In this document: positions 12,601 to 25,184 of the stretch, piece by piece
How positions within the stretch are numbered: the stretch's first letter is position 1
How the letters are laid out: the number at the start of each line of letters is the position of its first letter
NCBI RefSeq assembly: GCF_040807025.1
Contig: NC_090946.1
Location: 80,536,641 to 80,600,640 of the forward strand
Length of the DNA stretch: 64,000 nucleotides
From: Struthio camelus
Taxonomy: Eukaryota > Chordata > Aves > Struthioniformes > Struthionidae
Direction of reading: 5' to 3'
Made by a program: the position numbers and the translations under genes
Notes under the pieces: model-generated
The model's database searches: none
Seen by the model: the letters and a program-made list of their open reading frames with translations, nothing else
What the model was told of the DNA's origin: nothing

Positions 12601-13870
12601 TTAGCGCCAAGCTCCGGTTTGCCCCGGAGAGCTGCGGCTGCTCGGCTTGGCTGGGCGGCCCGGAGGAGCCGCGGGTCCGTCTGCTCTTCGTCAGCGGCGG
12701 CACCGGGGCGGCCCCGCTGTAATTTCTCGCCCTCCTCCAGTCCCACGCTCGCTTTGGAAGCGTTTCGGGTCGCTATCTGAATAACCTAATTTAGAGCCCA
12801 TTAGACGGGGAGGGTTGTTGGCAGGCATCGCCCAGCCGCAGAGCTTGGGCTGGCCGGGAAAGGCTGTTTTGGCAGCTCTGCATGGAGCAAAAACAAGGCT
12901 GGGAGGGTCCTCCGGGGGAAAGCCAACCTCCTCCCTGCCCCCAGGCCGGCACTTCTTCATCCGCTCGCTCTTCCCCCTGGCCGGCCGGAGACTCCCGCCT
13001 GCGGCTGCCCGTCCCAGCGCCTCGCTCTCCATCCCCGGAGAGGGTTTTTCCTGCTGCCTGGGAGCAGCCCAGCTTCCAAGGGGGCCCGTTAGCCCCCCGT
13101 GCCCTTGGTGGGATTGCCCTCCTCCTCTGCGCTGACCTTCCCCGACGGTTGCCCTCCTCTTCCTCGGCTCTGCTTTCGCCAGGGAGCAGCGCCCTTTGCA
13201 GCGGAGCCAGCGCCCCGGCGCGGGCAGGCGCCTCCTCCCGCCGCCAAAAATGACGTGGGAGCAGGTTGCAGAGGCACCTGCGGCCCCTGCGCCCCGGGGT
13301 GGGGGGGGACCGGGGCGCTGGGCCGGGGGAGAGCCCCACCTCGGCCCTCCCTTTCCATCGCCTCGGCCGCCGAGCTTTTCTTTGCTGGGGGAGGAGGAAG
13401 GACTTTCCTTCTAGGAAGGGCCGGGAGGGAGCGTGCGTGGCGGGGGGGATCTCTCCTAGGCTGCTGTCTCGCCTGCACCCACCTAACCCGGGTAGCTCGA
13501 GGGTCTGGGTGAGACCCAGGGGCGTGCGGGGCGGCCCGGCTGACCCACCGGGTGGCCCGGCGGGAGCGACCCCGCTGACGGTTGCCAGCTGCGTTACCGC
13601 ACAGCCGCCTGCCCTGCGCCGGCCGGCCGACGCGCGGCCCCGTCTCGCGGGGCTCCGGCGAGGCGCCAAGGCTGCGCTCGGCGTTGGGCGAGGAGGAGCC
13701 GGGGCCGCTGCAGCAGCGTTTCCCCAATCGCACGAACCCGAAAAGCCCAGGGCTTGGCTTAGCCAAAGCGGCGCGATGAGAGGAACGAGGCGGCCGAACG
13801 GCCTCGAGACCGGCCCGCGTTGCACCGCCAACGCATGCAAGCCGGTGGGCGTCCGCTTGGCGCACTCGGC
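9642..13870. other. PTGDR 5' flank and intergenic GC-rich sequence
   Basis: The first few hundred bases upstream of the PTGDR start (9642-10020) are CpG-dense and likely hold its promoter and 5'UTR; no TATA box or initiator could be assigned. From 10020 to 12300 composition is moderate and nothing is recognised. From 12500 to 13870 GC content rises again. Open frames here have no family features and overlap one another on both strands, so none is annotated. Confidence 0.45.
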
Positions 13871-13872
13871 CG

Positions 13873-14640
13873 GCTCCGGGGCAGCCTGCCGGCACCTCCA
13901 TCCCCGCCGGCACCTCCATCCCCGCCGGCGCCTCCATCCCCGCCGGCACCTCCATCCCCGCCGGCGCCTCCATCCCCGCCGGCGCCTCCATCCCCGCCGG
14001 CGCCTCCATCCCCGCCGGCACCTCCATCCCCGCCGGCACCTCCATCCCCGCAGGCACCTCCATCCCCGTCGGCACCTCCATCCCCGCCGGCACCTCCATC
14101 CCCGCAGGCACCTCCATCCCCGCAGGTGCCTTCATCCCCGCCGGCACCTCCATCCCCGCAGGTCCCTCCATCCCTACCAGTGCCTCCATCCCTGCCGGCT
14201 CCAGGACAGCCTGCTGGCACCTCCATCCCCACAGGCGCCTCCATCCCCGCCGGCACCTCCATCCCCGCCGGCACTTCCATCCCTGCCAGCACCTCCATCC
14301 CCGCCGGCACCTCCATCCCTGCCAGCACCTCCATCCCCGCCGGCACCTCCATCCCTGCCAGCACCTCCATCCCCGCTGGCACCTCCATCCCCACCGGCAC
14401 CTCCATCCTCGCTGGTGCCTCCATCCACGCTGGCACCTCCATCACTGCTGGCACCTCCATCCTCGCTGGCACCTCCATCCCCCCCAGCACCTCCATCCCC
14501 GCTGGTGCCTCCATCCCCCCCAGCACCTCCATCCCCGCTGGTGCCTCCATCCCCCCCAGCACCTCCATCCCCGCTGGCGCCTCCATCCCCCCCAGCACCT
14601 CCATCCCCGCTGGTGCCTCCATCCCCGCCAGCACCTCGTC
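13873..14640. repeat. 18-bp minisatellite (CACCTCCATCCCCGCCGG)
   Basis: About 42 tandem copies of an 18-bp unit, varying mainly at CCC/CCT and GCC/ACC positions. Since 18 is a multiple of three and the unit lacks stops, frames stay open on both strands (PPAPPSP, GTSIPA and MEVPAG repeats). A non-repeat block GGCTCCGGGGCAGCCTGC at 13872 recurs as GGCTCCAGGACAGCCTGC at 14197, 325 bp later, showing that the array plus its left flank was duplicated once. Copies right of about 14440 carry a CCCCCCAGCA variant in alternate units. Confidence 0.9.
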
Positions 14641-14724
14641 GCCCGCACCACCCCGCCGTCCCTGGGCCCCAGGGCTCCGGAGCCGCGGCAGCATGCTGGG
14701 CCTCGCCGGGCCCCCGGGCAGTGA

Positions 14725-15085
14725 TGGAGGGGGGGACAGGAGGAGGAGGGAGGGAGGGAGGGAAGGAAGGAGAAAGGAAGGAGGAAAGGAAAGAAGGAGG
14801 GAAGGAAGGAGAAAAGAAGGCAAGGAAATAAAGGAGGAAGGAAGGGAAAAAAGGAGAAAGGAAGGGAAGGAAGGAGAAAGGAAGGAGGGAAGGAAAGAGG
14901 GAAGGAAAGAGAAAAGGGAAGGAAGGAGGAAGGAAGGAAGGAAAGAAGGAAGGAAGGAGGAAGGAGGGAGGGAGGGAGGGAAAGAAGGAGGAGAGGAAGA
15001 AGGAAGAAGGGAAAGAAGGAAGGAGGGAAGGAAGGGAGGGAGGAAGGAAGGAGGGGAGGCAGAGAAGGGGGAAGGAGGGAGGGCC
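14725..15085. repeat. Polypurine (GGAA/GGGA)n tract
   Basis: About 360 bp composed almost wholly of A and G on the plus strand, mixing GGAAGGA, GGAGGGA and GAAAGAA blocks with very few interruptions. It begins about 85 bp after the 18-bp minisatellite ends. A mirror-like purine tract of this length could form triplex (H-DNA) structure; that is inference from composition. Confidence 0.9.
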
Positions 15086-17299
15086 GGGGGCCGGGCACAG
15101 CCAGGACGGTGAGGCGGGTGGGCGCGCGGCGGCCGGGCCGCGGTGCTGGGTGCACCCGCCGCACCGTGCCGTGCCATGCCGTGCCGTGCCACCGTTCGGG
15201 ACATTTCCCGAGGGCTGCGGCTGGCGAGCCCGGCGCTCCGGCACGGGGAGAGGCTAAATTGGAAGCAGCCGGCCGCGCTCCCCGCGCTCCCCCCGCTCCG
15301 GCAGCCCCGCGCTGGGATTTCTTTCCCGAACGATCCCGATTTTTCCGTTCCCCTGCGCGCCGGAGGCTGGCGCGATGCAGCGTTGGGCCCGGCGGGGAGG
15401 AAATATCTGTAAACACTTGGCAGCGTCCCCGGTGGACCGGGGCCAGGAGCCCGGCCCGAGCACGTTCGGAGGAGAAAGTTAATGGGAAGCAGTCGGGGCA
15501 GCGCGCGGAGGACGGATGCTTGCGGGGAGATGCAGTGAGTTACTGCTGCCTGCCGCCCGCTCCTTGCCTTTCACTGCTGCGCATTACAAACCTGCCAAAA
15601 ATGCGCTGTCGGGTTTTGCAAAACATTGCAACAGAGGGAGGCAGCGGCGGGGGGGGGAGGCAGGGCCGGAGCTGCCCCGGCCGCCGGCGGGCTGGGGGGC
15701 AGGAGCCGGGCAGCGTTGCCCACCTCCCGCACCCGGGCAAACAGCCTACGTTCAACCAATCTGCAAGCAACCGTAAATCATTGCTTTGCAGTCCCAGGAA
15801 GGATTTTGGTACCGTGCCGGCCAGGCCCACGGCCGCTTTTCCCCCAGATGGACCGCGACGCCCGGCACGGGATGGGGGGCCGAAGCGACGTCCGCGTTGC
15901 AGGTCGCGCTTCGCCTCCGGCTCGGGGGTGCCGGGTGGCGTGGGACCCCCCCCCGGCGCGGGAGCGGGACCGGCCGCCGCGCCGGACGCCTCCGTCCTGT
16001 CGCCTTCCCCCAGCAGAGGGTGCGATCGGCGCGGCGATTCCCCGGCCTCGCCGGCGGCCGAGCCGAGCAGAGCTGAGCCGAGCCAGCCTCGTCCCCCAGG
16101 GCTTTCCTGGCCTTCCCGCGCTCTTTTTTTCTGTCTTGTTTCCTTTCTGTTTTTTTTTTTTTTTTTTAAGCTCAAATCTGCCTCTGCAGTAGCCTGGCGA
16201 GCGCAGGGCCGGCGGGAAGCAGACGCCTGGCGTTCCCTAAGAGACCTGGCTCGGAGCAGGACGACCGGCTTGCTCCAGCCTCTGCAGCGGGGTCCGTCTG
16301 CCTGCAACGTGCATCCAGGCACAACTCAGCCTATAGCGGCGGGATGGCACGGCGTTTCGGCCGATACAGAAAAAAAAACCCCAACAACAACCCCTCAGTT
16401 CTTATCTAATCCTAATGGTCTCATTTTGACTGGAGGTCCCCGGCCAGACGTGAGCCCCCAGGCTGGCGTCTCCCGTGGGAGCAGCCCCGGCTCTGCAGAG
16501 AGGGGACCCCCGTCCTGGATGAGCAGGTTTCCACCTGGGGGAGCTGCAAAGGACCCAAGGACCCCGAGGAAAGCAAGACAACCCTCTGCAGGTTTCAGCC
16601 CCCTACCTGGATGCGAGAACATTTTGGTCGATCTTGAAGATTACTGTAAGCGCTCTTAGACACTACGGTAAGGAGCTCCTTCTGCTCTCATTGGCCTCCT
16701 CACCATGGGAAAGCTCAACCATCTCCACCGCAGTGACTTCCACTAAGGGCTGATGGACTCTTCAGTGGCTCTAATGCAATCGTCCAAAAACACGTCCCAG
16801 ATAAGGATTTCAAAAAAAAAAAAATTTAATTAAGCCAGCTGGTTTTGTTCCTTTAGGCACTGGAAGCTGGTCATGCCTACATGTATGTGAGCTTATATCC
16901 TTCTAAAAGCCAGCTGCCCTGCGGATGTGCAGCTTGTTCTGCCTAATAGGCTGGATGGAGAAGGCTGCTCCTCAATGTGTTGCCCATGTGTTTCGTTACT
17001 TCTCATTGAAACTGAGAATAGTCCAAGTAGTCAAGCTCCTTTTAGCTGACCGCTCATCCCTGAAATCCCTTTAGCATGACATGCCCCTGGGTCCACATGA
17101 ATCTTTTTTGTTTAAAGAACAAATCCTAAAAATGAAGCCTCCAACTGAATCCTTTTGCTATTGATTCCCCTTTTTTTCTCCTGGTGAGCTCCTTCAGAGA
17201 TGCTCACAAAACTGCTTGTGTCTCTCTTCCTCAGCCGGCTCTCTTAGGGCGGTTTCATGTCATTTGAATGTTTTTAGGAAAAGGTCTTTGCTAATCAAA
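15086..17299. other. CpG-rich intergenic sequence, no gene recognised
   Basis: 15090-16300 is CpG-dense with a T-run at 16150-16168. 16300-17299 falls to average composition and ends at the CR1 fragment. No exon with conserved protein content was found. The CpG density could mark an unannotated promoter, but nothing in the sequence shows a transcript. Confidence 0.4.
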
Positions 17300-18112
17300 T
17301 TGTGCTCTGGGAGAGATGGGCAGGGAGGAACCTCCTGAAGTTCAACAAAGGCAAGTGCAAGGTCCTGCACCTAGGCAGGAATAATCCCATGCACCAGGAC
17401 AGGCTGGGGGTTGACCTGCTGGAGAGCAGCTCCGCCAAGGAGGACCTGGGAGTCCTGGCGGACAACAAGGTGACCACGAGCCAGCAATGTGGCCTTGTGG
17501 CCCAGAAGGCCAATGGGATCCTGGGGTGCATTAGGCAGAGCGTTGCCAGCAGGTGGAGGGAGGTGATCCTGCCCCTCTCCTCAGCCCTGCTGAGGCCTCC
17601 CCTGGAGTACTGTGTCCACTTCTGGGCTCCCCAGGACAAGAGACATGGACAGACAGGAGCAAGTCCAGCGGAGGGCTACAAAGGTGATAAGGGGACTGGA
17701 GCATCTCTCCTAGGAGGAAAGGCTGAGGGAGTTGGGCCTGTTCAGCCTGGGGAAGAAAAGCCTCAGGGAGGACCTGGTCAATGGGTACAAGTATCTGAAG
17801 GGAAGGTGTTGAGAGGATGGGGCCAGACTCTTCTCACAGGTGCCCAGCGACAGGACACGAGGCAACGGGCACAAACTGAACCACAGGAAGTTCTGTCTGA
17901 ACCTGAGGAAAAACTTCTTTCCTGTGAGGGTGCCAGAGCCCTGGAGCAGGTTGCCCAGAGAGGTGGTGGAGTCTCCTGTCCTGGAGATATTCCAAAGCCA
18001 TCTGGACACGATCCTGGGCAACGTGCCCTAGGTGACCCTGCTTGGGCAGGGGGGTTGGACTAGCTGATCTCCAGAGGTCCCTGCCGACCTCAAGCGTGCT
18101 GTGATTCTGTGA
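17300..18112 (+). mobile_element. CR1 LINE, 5'-truncated, 3' end of ORF2 and tail
   Basis: Chicken-repeat-1 (CR1) non-LTR retrotransposon, about 0.8 kb of its 3' end in plus orientation. The first part still reads as the C-terminal region of the CR1 reverse-transcriptase ORF (NLLKFNKGKCKVLHLGRNNP followed by EDLGVLADNKVTTSQQC and [22 protein letters not shown]). It continues with the conserved CR1 3' block (GCTTGGGCAGGGGGGTTGGA, then CTGATCTCCAGAGGTCCC). It ends at GTGATTCTGTGA, the single 3'-terminal octamer-type tail of CR1 rather than a poly(A). 5' truncation is normal for the family. Confidence 0.95.
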
Positions 18113-20399
18113 ACGAGGTCTGGAGCTGTGGCAGCAGACAGGAGGGACGTGGACTGCGGGAATAAACCTCTTTTTCACCCCACGCGGAGAGGATCTGTGA
18201 AACAGGATGACAACGGCTGGAGGGAAAGCCAGAGCCAGGAAAATGTGGCTAAACACATACTTGCTCGGAGAGCCTGTCAGAAGGGAACAAAGGCAGGAAG
18301 CAGATAAATGCACGAAAAGAGGCGAATTGCAGGGGATTAGTCACCGCAGGGCATACGGGGGCTCCGGAGGTCAGCCCTGGCGTCCGCCAGGAGGTGAGAT
18401 GGGGTGAGCCGGAGAGACGTTTGGGGAGACCCTCAGGAATGCTACTGGGTCCACGGAAGGGTTGTGTGGGCGCGGAGGTAGGGACCCCATCGCTGACGGT
18501 GCTCCTGGGACGGGCTACAAGGGCCTCGCGCCCCGGGGACCGCTGGCACCCCTAGCAGCTGCTGAGGCCATCCAGCGGTGGGCATCCCCCTCCGGCAGGA
18601 ATTGCCGTCTCCGAAGGGGCTGAGCCGGCGCCCGGGGAAGTACCCGAGCGGGCCCTGGGTGATGACCTTCCCCGGCACGCGCTGCCGGGGAGAAGATCCA
18701 GGATGTTTACCCCATAGCTCTCTTCCGCCCACGCTCGCGGGGATCACGTGGGAATTGTGCGCGGTGCCAGGCGAAGCTCGCCGCTCGCCGGCCCCTCCTG
18801 CCCCTTCCCACGAGCTCGGGGCCAGCCGCCACTGAGCAATGCGCCCGGCGGCGCGGGGCTGCATCTCTCCCCGGGTCTGGAGGGTGCGTGCAGCAGCGGC
18901 AGGCTGGGGGAGAGGGCTCAGCGTGGTCCCCGGGGCCAGGAGAGCCCGTTTTGAGCACGCATCTGTCGCTGCGGCGGGCAGCGTTCCCGCTCGCACCACG
19001 CTCCCGCCCCAGCCATGGCTCCGGCTTGCAGAGCAGCTCTCCAGGGAAGGGGAAATATTCTGGCCTGGCAGGAAAAATAATAGACGTTTCTGCAGGGAAA
19101 ACGGGAGATCCCCGTGGGAATGCAGGACACGGACATACCGACGGACTGATTTGCCCCTTGCCGTTCGCGTATTCCCTCCCTGCTGCCCCAAGGGGTGCGG
19201 ATGCTCGCGACTCGTATCGACCGAGCCCCGATGCGCGCGGCTCTCCCTGGCAGATTAAACCCCCTCTGCCAGGGAGTTTGCTCGAGACAGCACCAAATAA
19301 GGAACTCGTGGATAATCTTGGGGGAATGGTGTGCAGAAATCCGTCAGTGTCAGCCTTCCCGGTGCGGCGGGGAGGCTCGCGGGGCTCGGCAGCCCAGCGC
19401 CCGCAGCACCCTCACCAGGGGCTGGTGCACCAAAGAGAGCTTTGCATCGCTACTTAGAGAGAGGAAGGAAGGAAGGAGAGCCCCAGAGATTAAAAAAGTA
19501 ATTTTTTTTACCTATATCTCTCCAAATATATTTTAAAATCTGGAGTGATCCCTTTGGCCCGGGATTGCGGATGCCTCTGCAAGCATTGCAACGTGGGAGT
19601 AGTAGCATTTCCATCCGGCGAGTTTTCAAGTCCCCTGGGTGCTGGGAAAGCCGAGCTCTGCTACCTTTCCAGCTGGGAGGACTCAGCAGTTGTTAAACTT
19701 GGTATCGAGCCTTTTGGAGTAGTGACTTAATTATTTCTCCTTTTCATGCATGAGGCCACTTTCCCACAGTTCTCCTCCAGCCGAGCAGCCCAGCACCAAG
19801 GAGGCCTCCTCTGTTTCTCCAAAAGCCTTGTTTTTTCCATATTATGTACCTGTTCATGATCTAACACCTCATCTTCCCAGCTGTCAGCAAGGAAAACCTC
19901 TCTCCCCAAGTGGATTTGGTGCCTGGGAGCTCCTGAGCAGGAATATCTGTGGTGGGTTGCAGCTGGAGCATGCGGGATGGACCCTGCATATGGAAATCAT
20001 CTGCAGCGTGGGTGGGAGATGGCTGGACTCCTTCCAGATGCTTCAGACTTGTCATACCCATGCCAGAAACCCTGGGAGTGGGTGAGGAACTGTGCAGGGG
20101 GGGTCAGTAGTTTTGGACGTCCAGCTGGCGTTCTCACTGTGTCTCCAGTCGGGCGAGCGGCCGGTGGCCTCCAGACCCACCTGGACAACATGTGCACATA
20201 AGAGCCTGTGCCTGCTCATCCTGATATACCTTCTGATCCCCCTTCAGACCCACTGGGGAAGGGTGTCCGTATGTATAGGAGCAATGGGACAGACCAAGAA
20301 GGTGACGAGTCAGCAGGGGAAGCCGATTCCTGCTTCAAAGAAGGAAGATCAAAGTCAATGAGAACCGTTCCCAAAAATGGAAATGTTGAAGACAGAGAG

Positions 20400-20462
20400 C
20401 TGGATCCTTCACTGGTGCAAATCTGCATAGCTCCCTTGGCTTCCACGCTGTCAGCACCGCTG
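20400..20462. repeat. Possible fragment of an ancient dispersed sauropsid repeat
   Basis: The stretch around CTGGATCCTTCACTGGTGCA and AATCTGCATAGCTCCCTTGG resembles an old interspersed repeat core that I recall from bird, turtle and crocodile sequence (containing an ATAGCTCCATTGACTTCAATG-type word). This is recall of a pattern, not a database match, and the family name is uncertain. Confidence 0.25.
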
Positions 20463-21465
20463 CTGGATGCTCCCCGGCAAAGGAAACTATGCCCCAAAGA
20501 AGGCAATGCAATGTGGAGAGTGCAGGAATGAGTTAAGGTCCCAAGGACTGAGGGGACCAGGGAAAGAGATCTTGGCATGGCCCAAGGCAAAGCAGAGCCA
20601 TCCCTATGGCACAGGCATGGCCAAATCCTGCCCTTCTCCACATGCTGTGGAGCCGTGCTGAACAGAGGTTAAGGGAGGAGGGAAAAAGGAAGATTGTCCT
20701 CTGGACAGGCTGTTCCTGCTGTTCCGTTATGGAGTGTCCACCCCCTTTTCGTCCATTGGGGGTCTCCAGGCTTTGGTGGCCCTTGGGCAGCTGTCTAGAG
20801 CAGCTGATGCAGCGTGGACAGCCACCAGCTTTACTCTTCCAGGAGCCCCATGTCCCACTCTTTCGTGTCCCATGGGGAAGGGGTCACATGTCTGCCATGC
20901 CAGGGCAGAGCTGGGCACAGGCAGCTGGTGTCCACCTTGTCATTGGCCAAAGCAAGGTCTGAGGTCACATATTCAGCCTTCACAGCCTGGTGGCTCGGAC
21001 CTATTAAGAAGGGAGATGTGAGCATCCAGCAGCTCTAACCCCCTTGAACTAAAATTAGGCAAGCTTGCTGCGTTTCCCCCAGGCTTGTGGGAAATGACTA
21101 ATCGCTCCAGATCATGTCTCGTGGTCAGCCAAGCAGGCCTTTCCTGCAGAGCTGAGACCACGCATGGCTCCTCACTGCACCCACTGGCCGCTCTGTCTGC
21201 AGCATCTGCTAGGGCCTCAAAAACGAACAGAGACACCAAGCCTTTCTCCTCCAGAGACTGCAAGCAGGACGACCGGTCAGTGCAGACACTGGTGTCCGTG
21301 CAGAAGCATGGTGAGATGTAGCAAGCAGCCCCTCTGCGCCACGCTGGCAGGGAGCCCGCGGCCCTGGGACTCTGCAGGTACGTTTTGTGGGATTTTCAAC
21401 TTCAGGGAAAAAACACTGAGAAATTCCCGTGTGGCCAGTGCCTGGCGCTGGGCGGCGCAGGGCTG

Positions 21466-21476
21466 GCTGACTCAGC
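21466..21476. promoter_or_regulatory. Candidate MAF/AP-1 recognition palindrome
   Basis: GCTGACTCAGC is a perfect core of the palindromic MAF recognition element and contains the AP-1 heptamer TGACTCA. It sits in CpG-rich sequence about 4.3 kb upstream of NID2. A single 11-bp motif is weak evidence for function. Confidence 0.25.
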
Positions 21477-24400
21477 GGTGCAGAGCATGGCTCAGCGCGG
21501 CCGAGGACGAGCCGAGAGGGGCGCGTGCGGGTGGGAAACGCCTCCCCGCGCTGCGGCCCTTCTGTCTTGGCTCGAAACGTCGCATTATTATAACCGTGGA
21601 GGGAGTCGGCCGTCTCCGGGACTCGGGGCCCCGCTCTGCCCCACGCTGCGCAGCAGCAACGCTGTAGCCAGGGGTTCAGCTCCAGACCAAGAGGTGTCCC
21701 CGAGGGCAGGGGAGGGCAGTGGGAGGGCTGCCCAGGCCTTGGGGAACAAGGCTTTTTTGGCAGCGGGGAAGCCGCAGGCTGCCGGAAGGGCTTGTTGGAA
21801 AGCCCGAAGGTTTGTGCGGGGTGAGGGGCTCATAAACGCAGGCCCCGCGTGGGCGTTCGTGGGGATTCTCCGATCCGTAAGGGTCGCGTTCGAACCGCCT
21901 CCTCCAGGCGAGGGGCTGGGAGCGATCGGGGGGTCTCCTCTTTCCTCTGCCGGGCGGCACGTTTTTACACACCGTGCTTAGAGGCGCTGCTGTCAGATTT
22001 GGCTGAAATTATCCAGCAGGTTCCAGTTATTAAAGGCGGCCCCCCCCGCCCCGGACACGGACAGATGTACGGGCCGCCTGCCTATCTCTTCCCTTAGGAG
22101 AGGAGGCCAAACCCCGCGTGCGCGCTGATCCAGGCAGCTCAGATGTGCGTCTGAGTCATAGCCAGCCCCCTTCTCCGCGGGAAAACTGCCCTGCCCGACC
22201 CGGGAGGGTGTTTAAGGCAGTGATTTGTTGCCCTTCCTGTCAAATAAATCTACCCCCGAGCGGGACTGCTTTCCTATAAGCAGGAAGACAAATGCTTTCA
22301 GGGCGTTATTACGATGACCTGCTCACCCGGCTGGCACCGGGGTCCGGCAGGACGAGCCGCCGGCCCCGGCGCAGCAGGGAGCCGGCCGGAGCCGCGCTCG
22401 CCGCCCTCCGACCCGCGCCGCCCTCTGCTCCGCCGTCACATCCAAGAGCAACAAACCGGCCCGGCTCATCTTGGGCCGGCGCTTTCTGCAGCAGCCCCGA
22501 GCCGTCGTCCCTGAGAGTCGAGCTGCGTTTTCCGGCCGCCCCAGGAGAAAGGCAGGTTTCCTGTCGCTTCGCTTATCTTCGCACGATGCTCGGTGCTCGG
22601 AGGGCGGCGAGGAAGAGGCTGCCGGGATTTCCTGCCCCGACGGCCCCCGCTTGCCCCGGGCTGAGGGATTCGGGCTGTCGGTCCTCCGCTTTGCACCAAG
22701 CCGAGGGCCGGGAGAAGCCGTTTGCCGGGGCAGAGCTGCGCTCGGACAGCCCCAGCTCCAGCCCTGGCCTCGGGGCGGACCGGCAGCGCTTCCTCTCCCA
22801 GCCTCTCCTCTTCATTTCCTGGGGGAAGGAATCCCTCGAAAGGGATTTTTTGGTGGTAACGCCCAGCTGCGGGTCTGCAAACTGGGACTCGGAGCCGCTT
22901 CGAGCAGCGGAGGAGCAGAATAAAGGCCCCGGGGCGGGAAGCGGGATGGTCGCGATGGCGTGGATCAGTCTGTCCGTGCTTATCATCTTTTACCCTCTTC
23001 AAGCAGAGCATGTTTTAACCACGAATGGTTGTGGGGGCTTCGGGGTCTGGCGAAAGCGGCTGGGAACGGCGTCCTCACCAGCCCCTCGCTGCAAAGTCTC
23101 CTCCAGCGCCGCCACATCTGCTCCAGCACAAAACGCCGCCAACTAAATGCCTGGGTTTTTTTTATGCCCCAAGCAACGGGAAGAGCCAAAACCCCTCAGA
23201 CAAAGGCTCTGTTAAGCCACATGGAAACGATTAGAGGGCTCGGTCGCAGCGGTGGGGGGACCGCGGCCTGTCCCAGGGCCTCGGCGTGCCCCGGCTCGCC
23301 GGGTCAGGCCGCCGCTCTGCTCGGGGCTCCGCGTCCCTCCCACGGCACCCAGGAATCCGCGTCCCGCTCTGCTCCCCCCAGAGGGACAGGGACGTCCCTG
23401 GGGATCCCCGGGAGGCTGGGGCACGACTCCAGCTGTTTCCAACTGCTGCTTTTCCCCACGGACCAGAGAGGTCCCATGCAGGGAGCTCGGTGGAGCTGGT
23501 TTTGCTGAGAGTACGCTAAAAAAGCAGGTTTTAGCATCTTAAAGGCCATAAGAAAAAGCTGGCAATGGCCCCTTCCAAATGGGAGAGGGGCCTTAGGCTC
23601 GTGGGGCCTGTTTTGCGAGGGTGCAGGAAGGCGCTGGGTGAAGCCACCCCGGCAAATGGCTCGAGAGCGGCACTTAAACGCGCTGGCTGTAAGCAATGGC
23701 GTTTTTCCTGCAAAAAGCTCATTACTGTGGGGAAACACAGACTCTCAAAAAAGCAAAACTGCAGGGGGAAAGCTGTTCAGCGATGTCCTGCTTGCCATTC
23801 TTCCTGAGTTTTCGAATTAAAGTTAGGCTGCCGCTAGGCTCACCGCTGCCGGCAGCCTTCGCAACCAGCTCGCCTCCAGCGTGCAGCTCGGGCCTTTAAA
23901 CCCCCGCGGAAATCGGCCTCCAGGACGCACAGGGGGCTGCGTCGCTCCCGGCACGCCGGCGACGGCCTCGCACGCCGCCCGGGACACGGCTGTCCGCACG
24001 GGAGGCGACGGGGCATCGCGACGAGCCGCCGCGACAGCTCCCCGTCGCAGCGAGGGCCGCCCGGCCGAGCGCTTCCCGGCATGGATTGCTGTCGGGAAAT
24101 GCCATGAATGTGTCGCTGATTTATTTCTCCTGCCAGCCTCTGGGATTTGACACTTTTCTCCTTGTTATCTGGCATTCCTTGGGCATGTATACGTTTTTTG
24201 GACAGATGCAATAAGAAAACTGGCCTCAGGCCAAGAAGGCGGGAAGGACTCCAGTAAGAGCAGAGTTTTTGGCTGCTCCCAGTCAAGACTGAAGCGTGCG
24301 TTTCCAGGAGCAGTCAGTGCTTGGATTTGAGGAGCCCCGCTGCTCCACGCACACACAGCTGCCGTCCTCCGTGTGCCCAGCGCAGGTGCTCCCACCCCAA

Positions 24401-25184
24401 CGCCCCAAATCAAAGTTCCTCACTGGGGACCCCCTTTCCCCCCGCCCCCGGGTTCACCCCTCCAGCCTCCCTGCTCAGAGGTGCCGGAAAAGAAGTCTGA
24501 GAAAGGATAAACAGACGCAGCGGCGAGCGGCAGGCTGGGTCCTGCGCAGCGCGGCGAGCCGGCGGCGCGCGGCCCGGCCGTCCCTGCTCGCTGACAGCTT
24601 GCCAGTGCAACTGCACGACATTTTTTCTGCACGCTGCACTTCCAGATTTCCCCCTTCCCCCAGTCCCCTGTGAATAAGGAATCAAGTTTCTGCCTGCCCG
24701 GCTCCAGAGAGCGGGATCTAGCCGGAGCGAGAGCGGCCGGGGCCTCTCGCCCACGCCTCTGTCCCCTGCTCCCCCGGCGCCCCGGCCCAGCGCTGGCCGC
24801 GCTCCCGGCTCCGGGGGCGGCGCAAGCCCCGGGCATTGCACGGGGGCGGCGGGCGAAAGGCCCTGGCGCTGCGGGGGGCACAAAGCGGGGGGGGGGGGAT
24901 CGCCTCTTCCTCCTCCTCTTCCTCCCCCTCCGCGGGCAGGGCGAGATTTCCGCCCCCGACGGGGAGCCCCGTGTCTCCCCCCCGCTCCTCCGCGGGATGC
25001 CACCGTGGTACCCAGCCCCATGGGGGAGGGGAAGTGTTGGGGGGGTGAACTGGGGCGGATTTTGGGATAAGCTCCGATTGGGCAGGGTCGGGGTCGGGGG
25101 ATCCAATGGAGGCGCGGCTGCAGCTTGTGCCCGCCCCGCCGGCGGCGCGCCCCGTCCCGCCCCGCCGGGTCCGCTCCGCTCCGC

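Larger units (their letters stand above)
18113..25150. other. Intergenic sequence between the CR1 fragment and the NID2 promoter
   Basis: No gene is recognised in these 7 kb. 18400-19450 and 21400-23500 are CpG-rich; 19480-21300 is closer to average. 23880-25150 is again GC-rich and grades into the NID2 promoter island, with C-rich and G-rich runs near 24430 and 24885. Within it, 20400-20462 resembles an old dispersed sauropsid repeat and 21466-21476 is a MAF/AP-1-type palindrome. Confidence 0.4.

Noticed and set aside
13089-15244. Long proline/methionine/glycine-repeat frames on both strands (up to 521 codons)
   Set aside because: Products of the 18-bp minisatellite and the polypurine tract; open in several frames at once, with no conserved domain.
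18436-23750. Numerous 60-280-codon frames upstream of NID2
   Set aside because: CpG-rich sequence with few stops; no domain, signal peptide or splice structure supports any of them.
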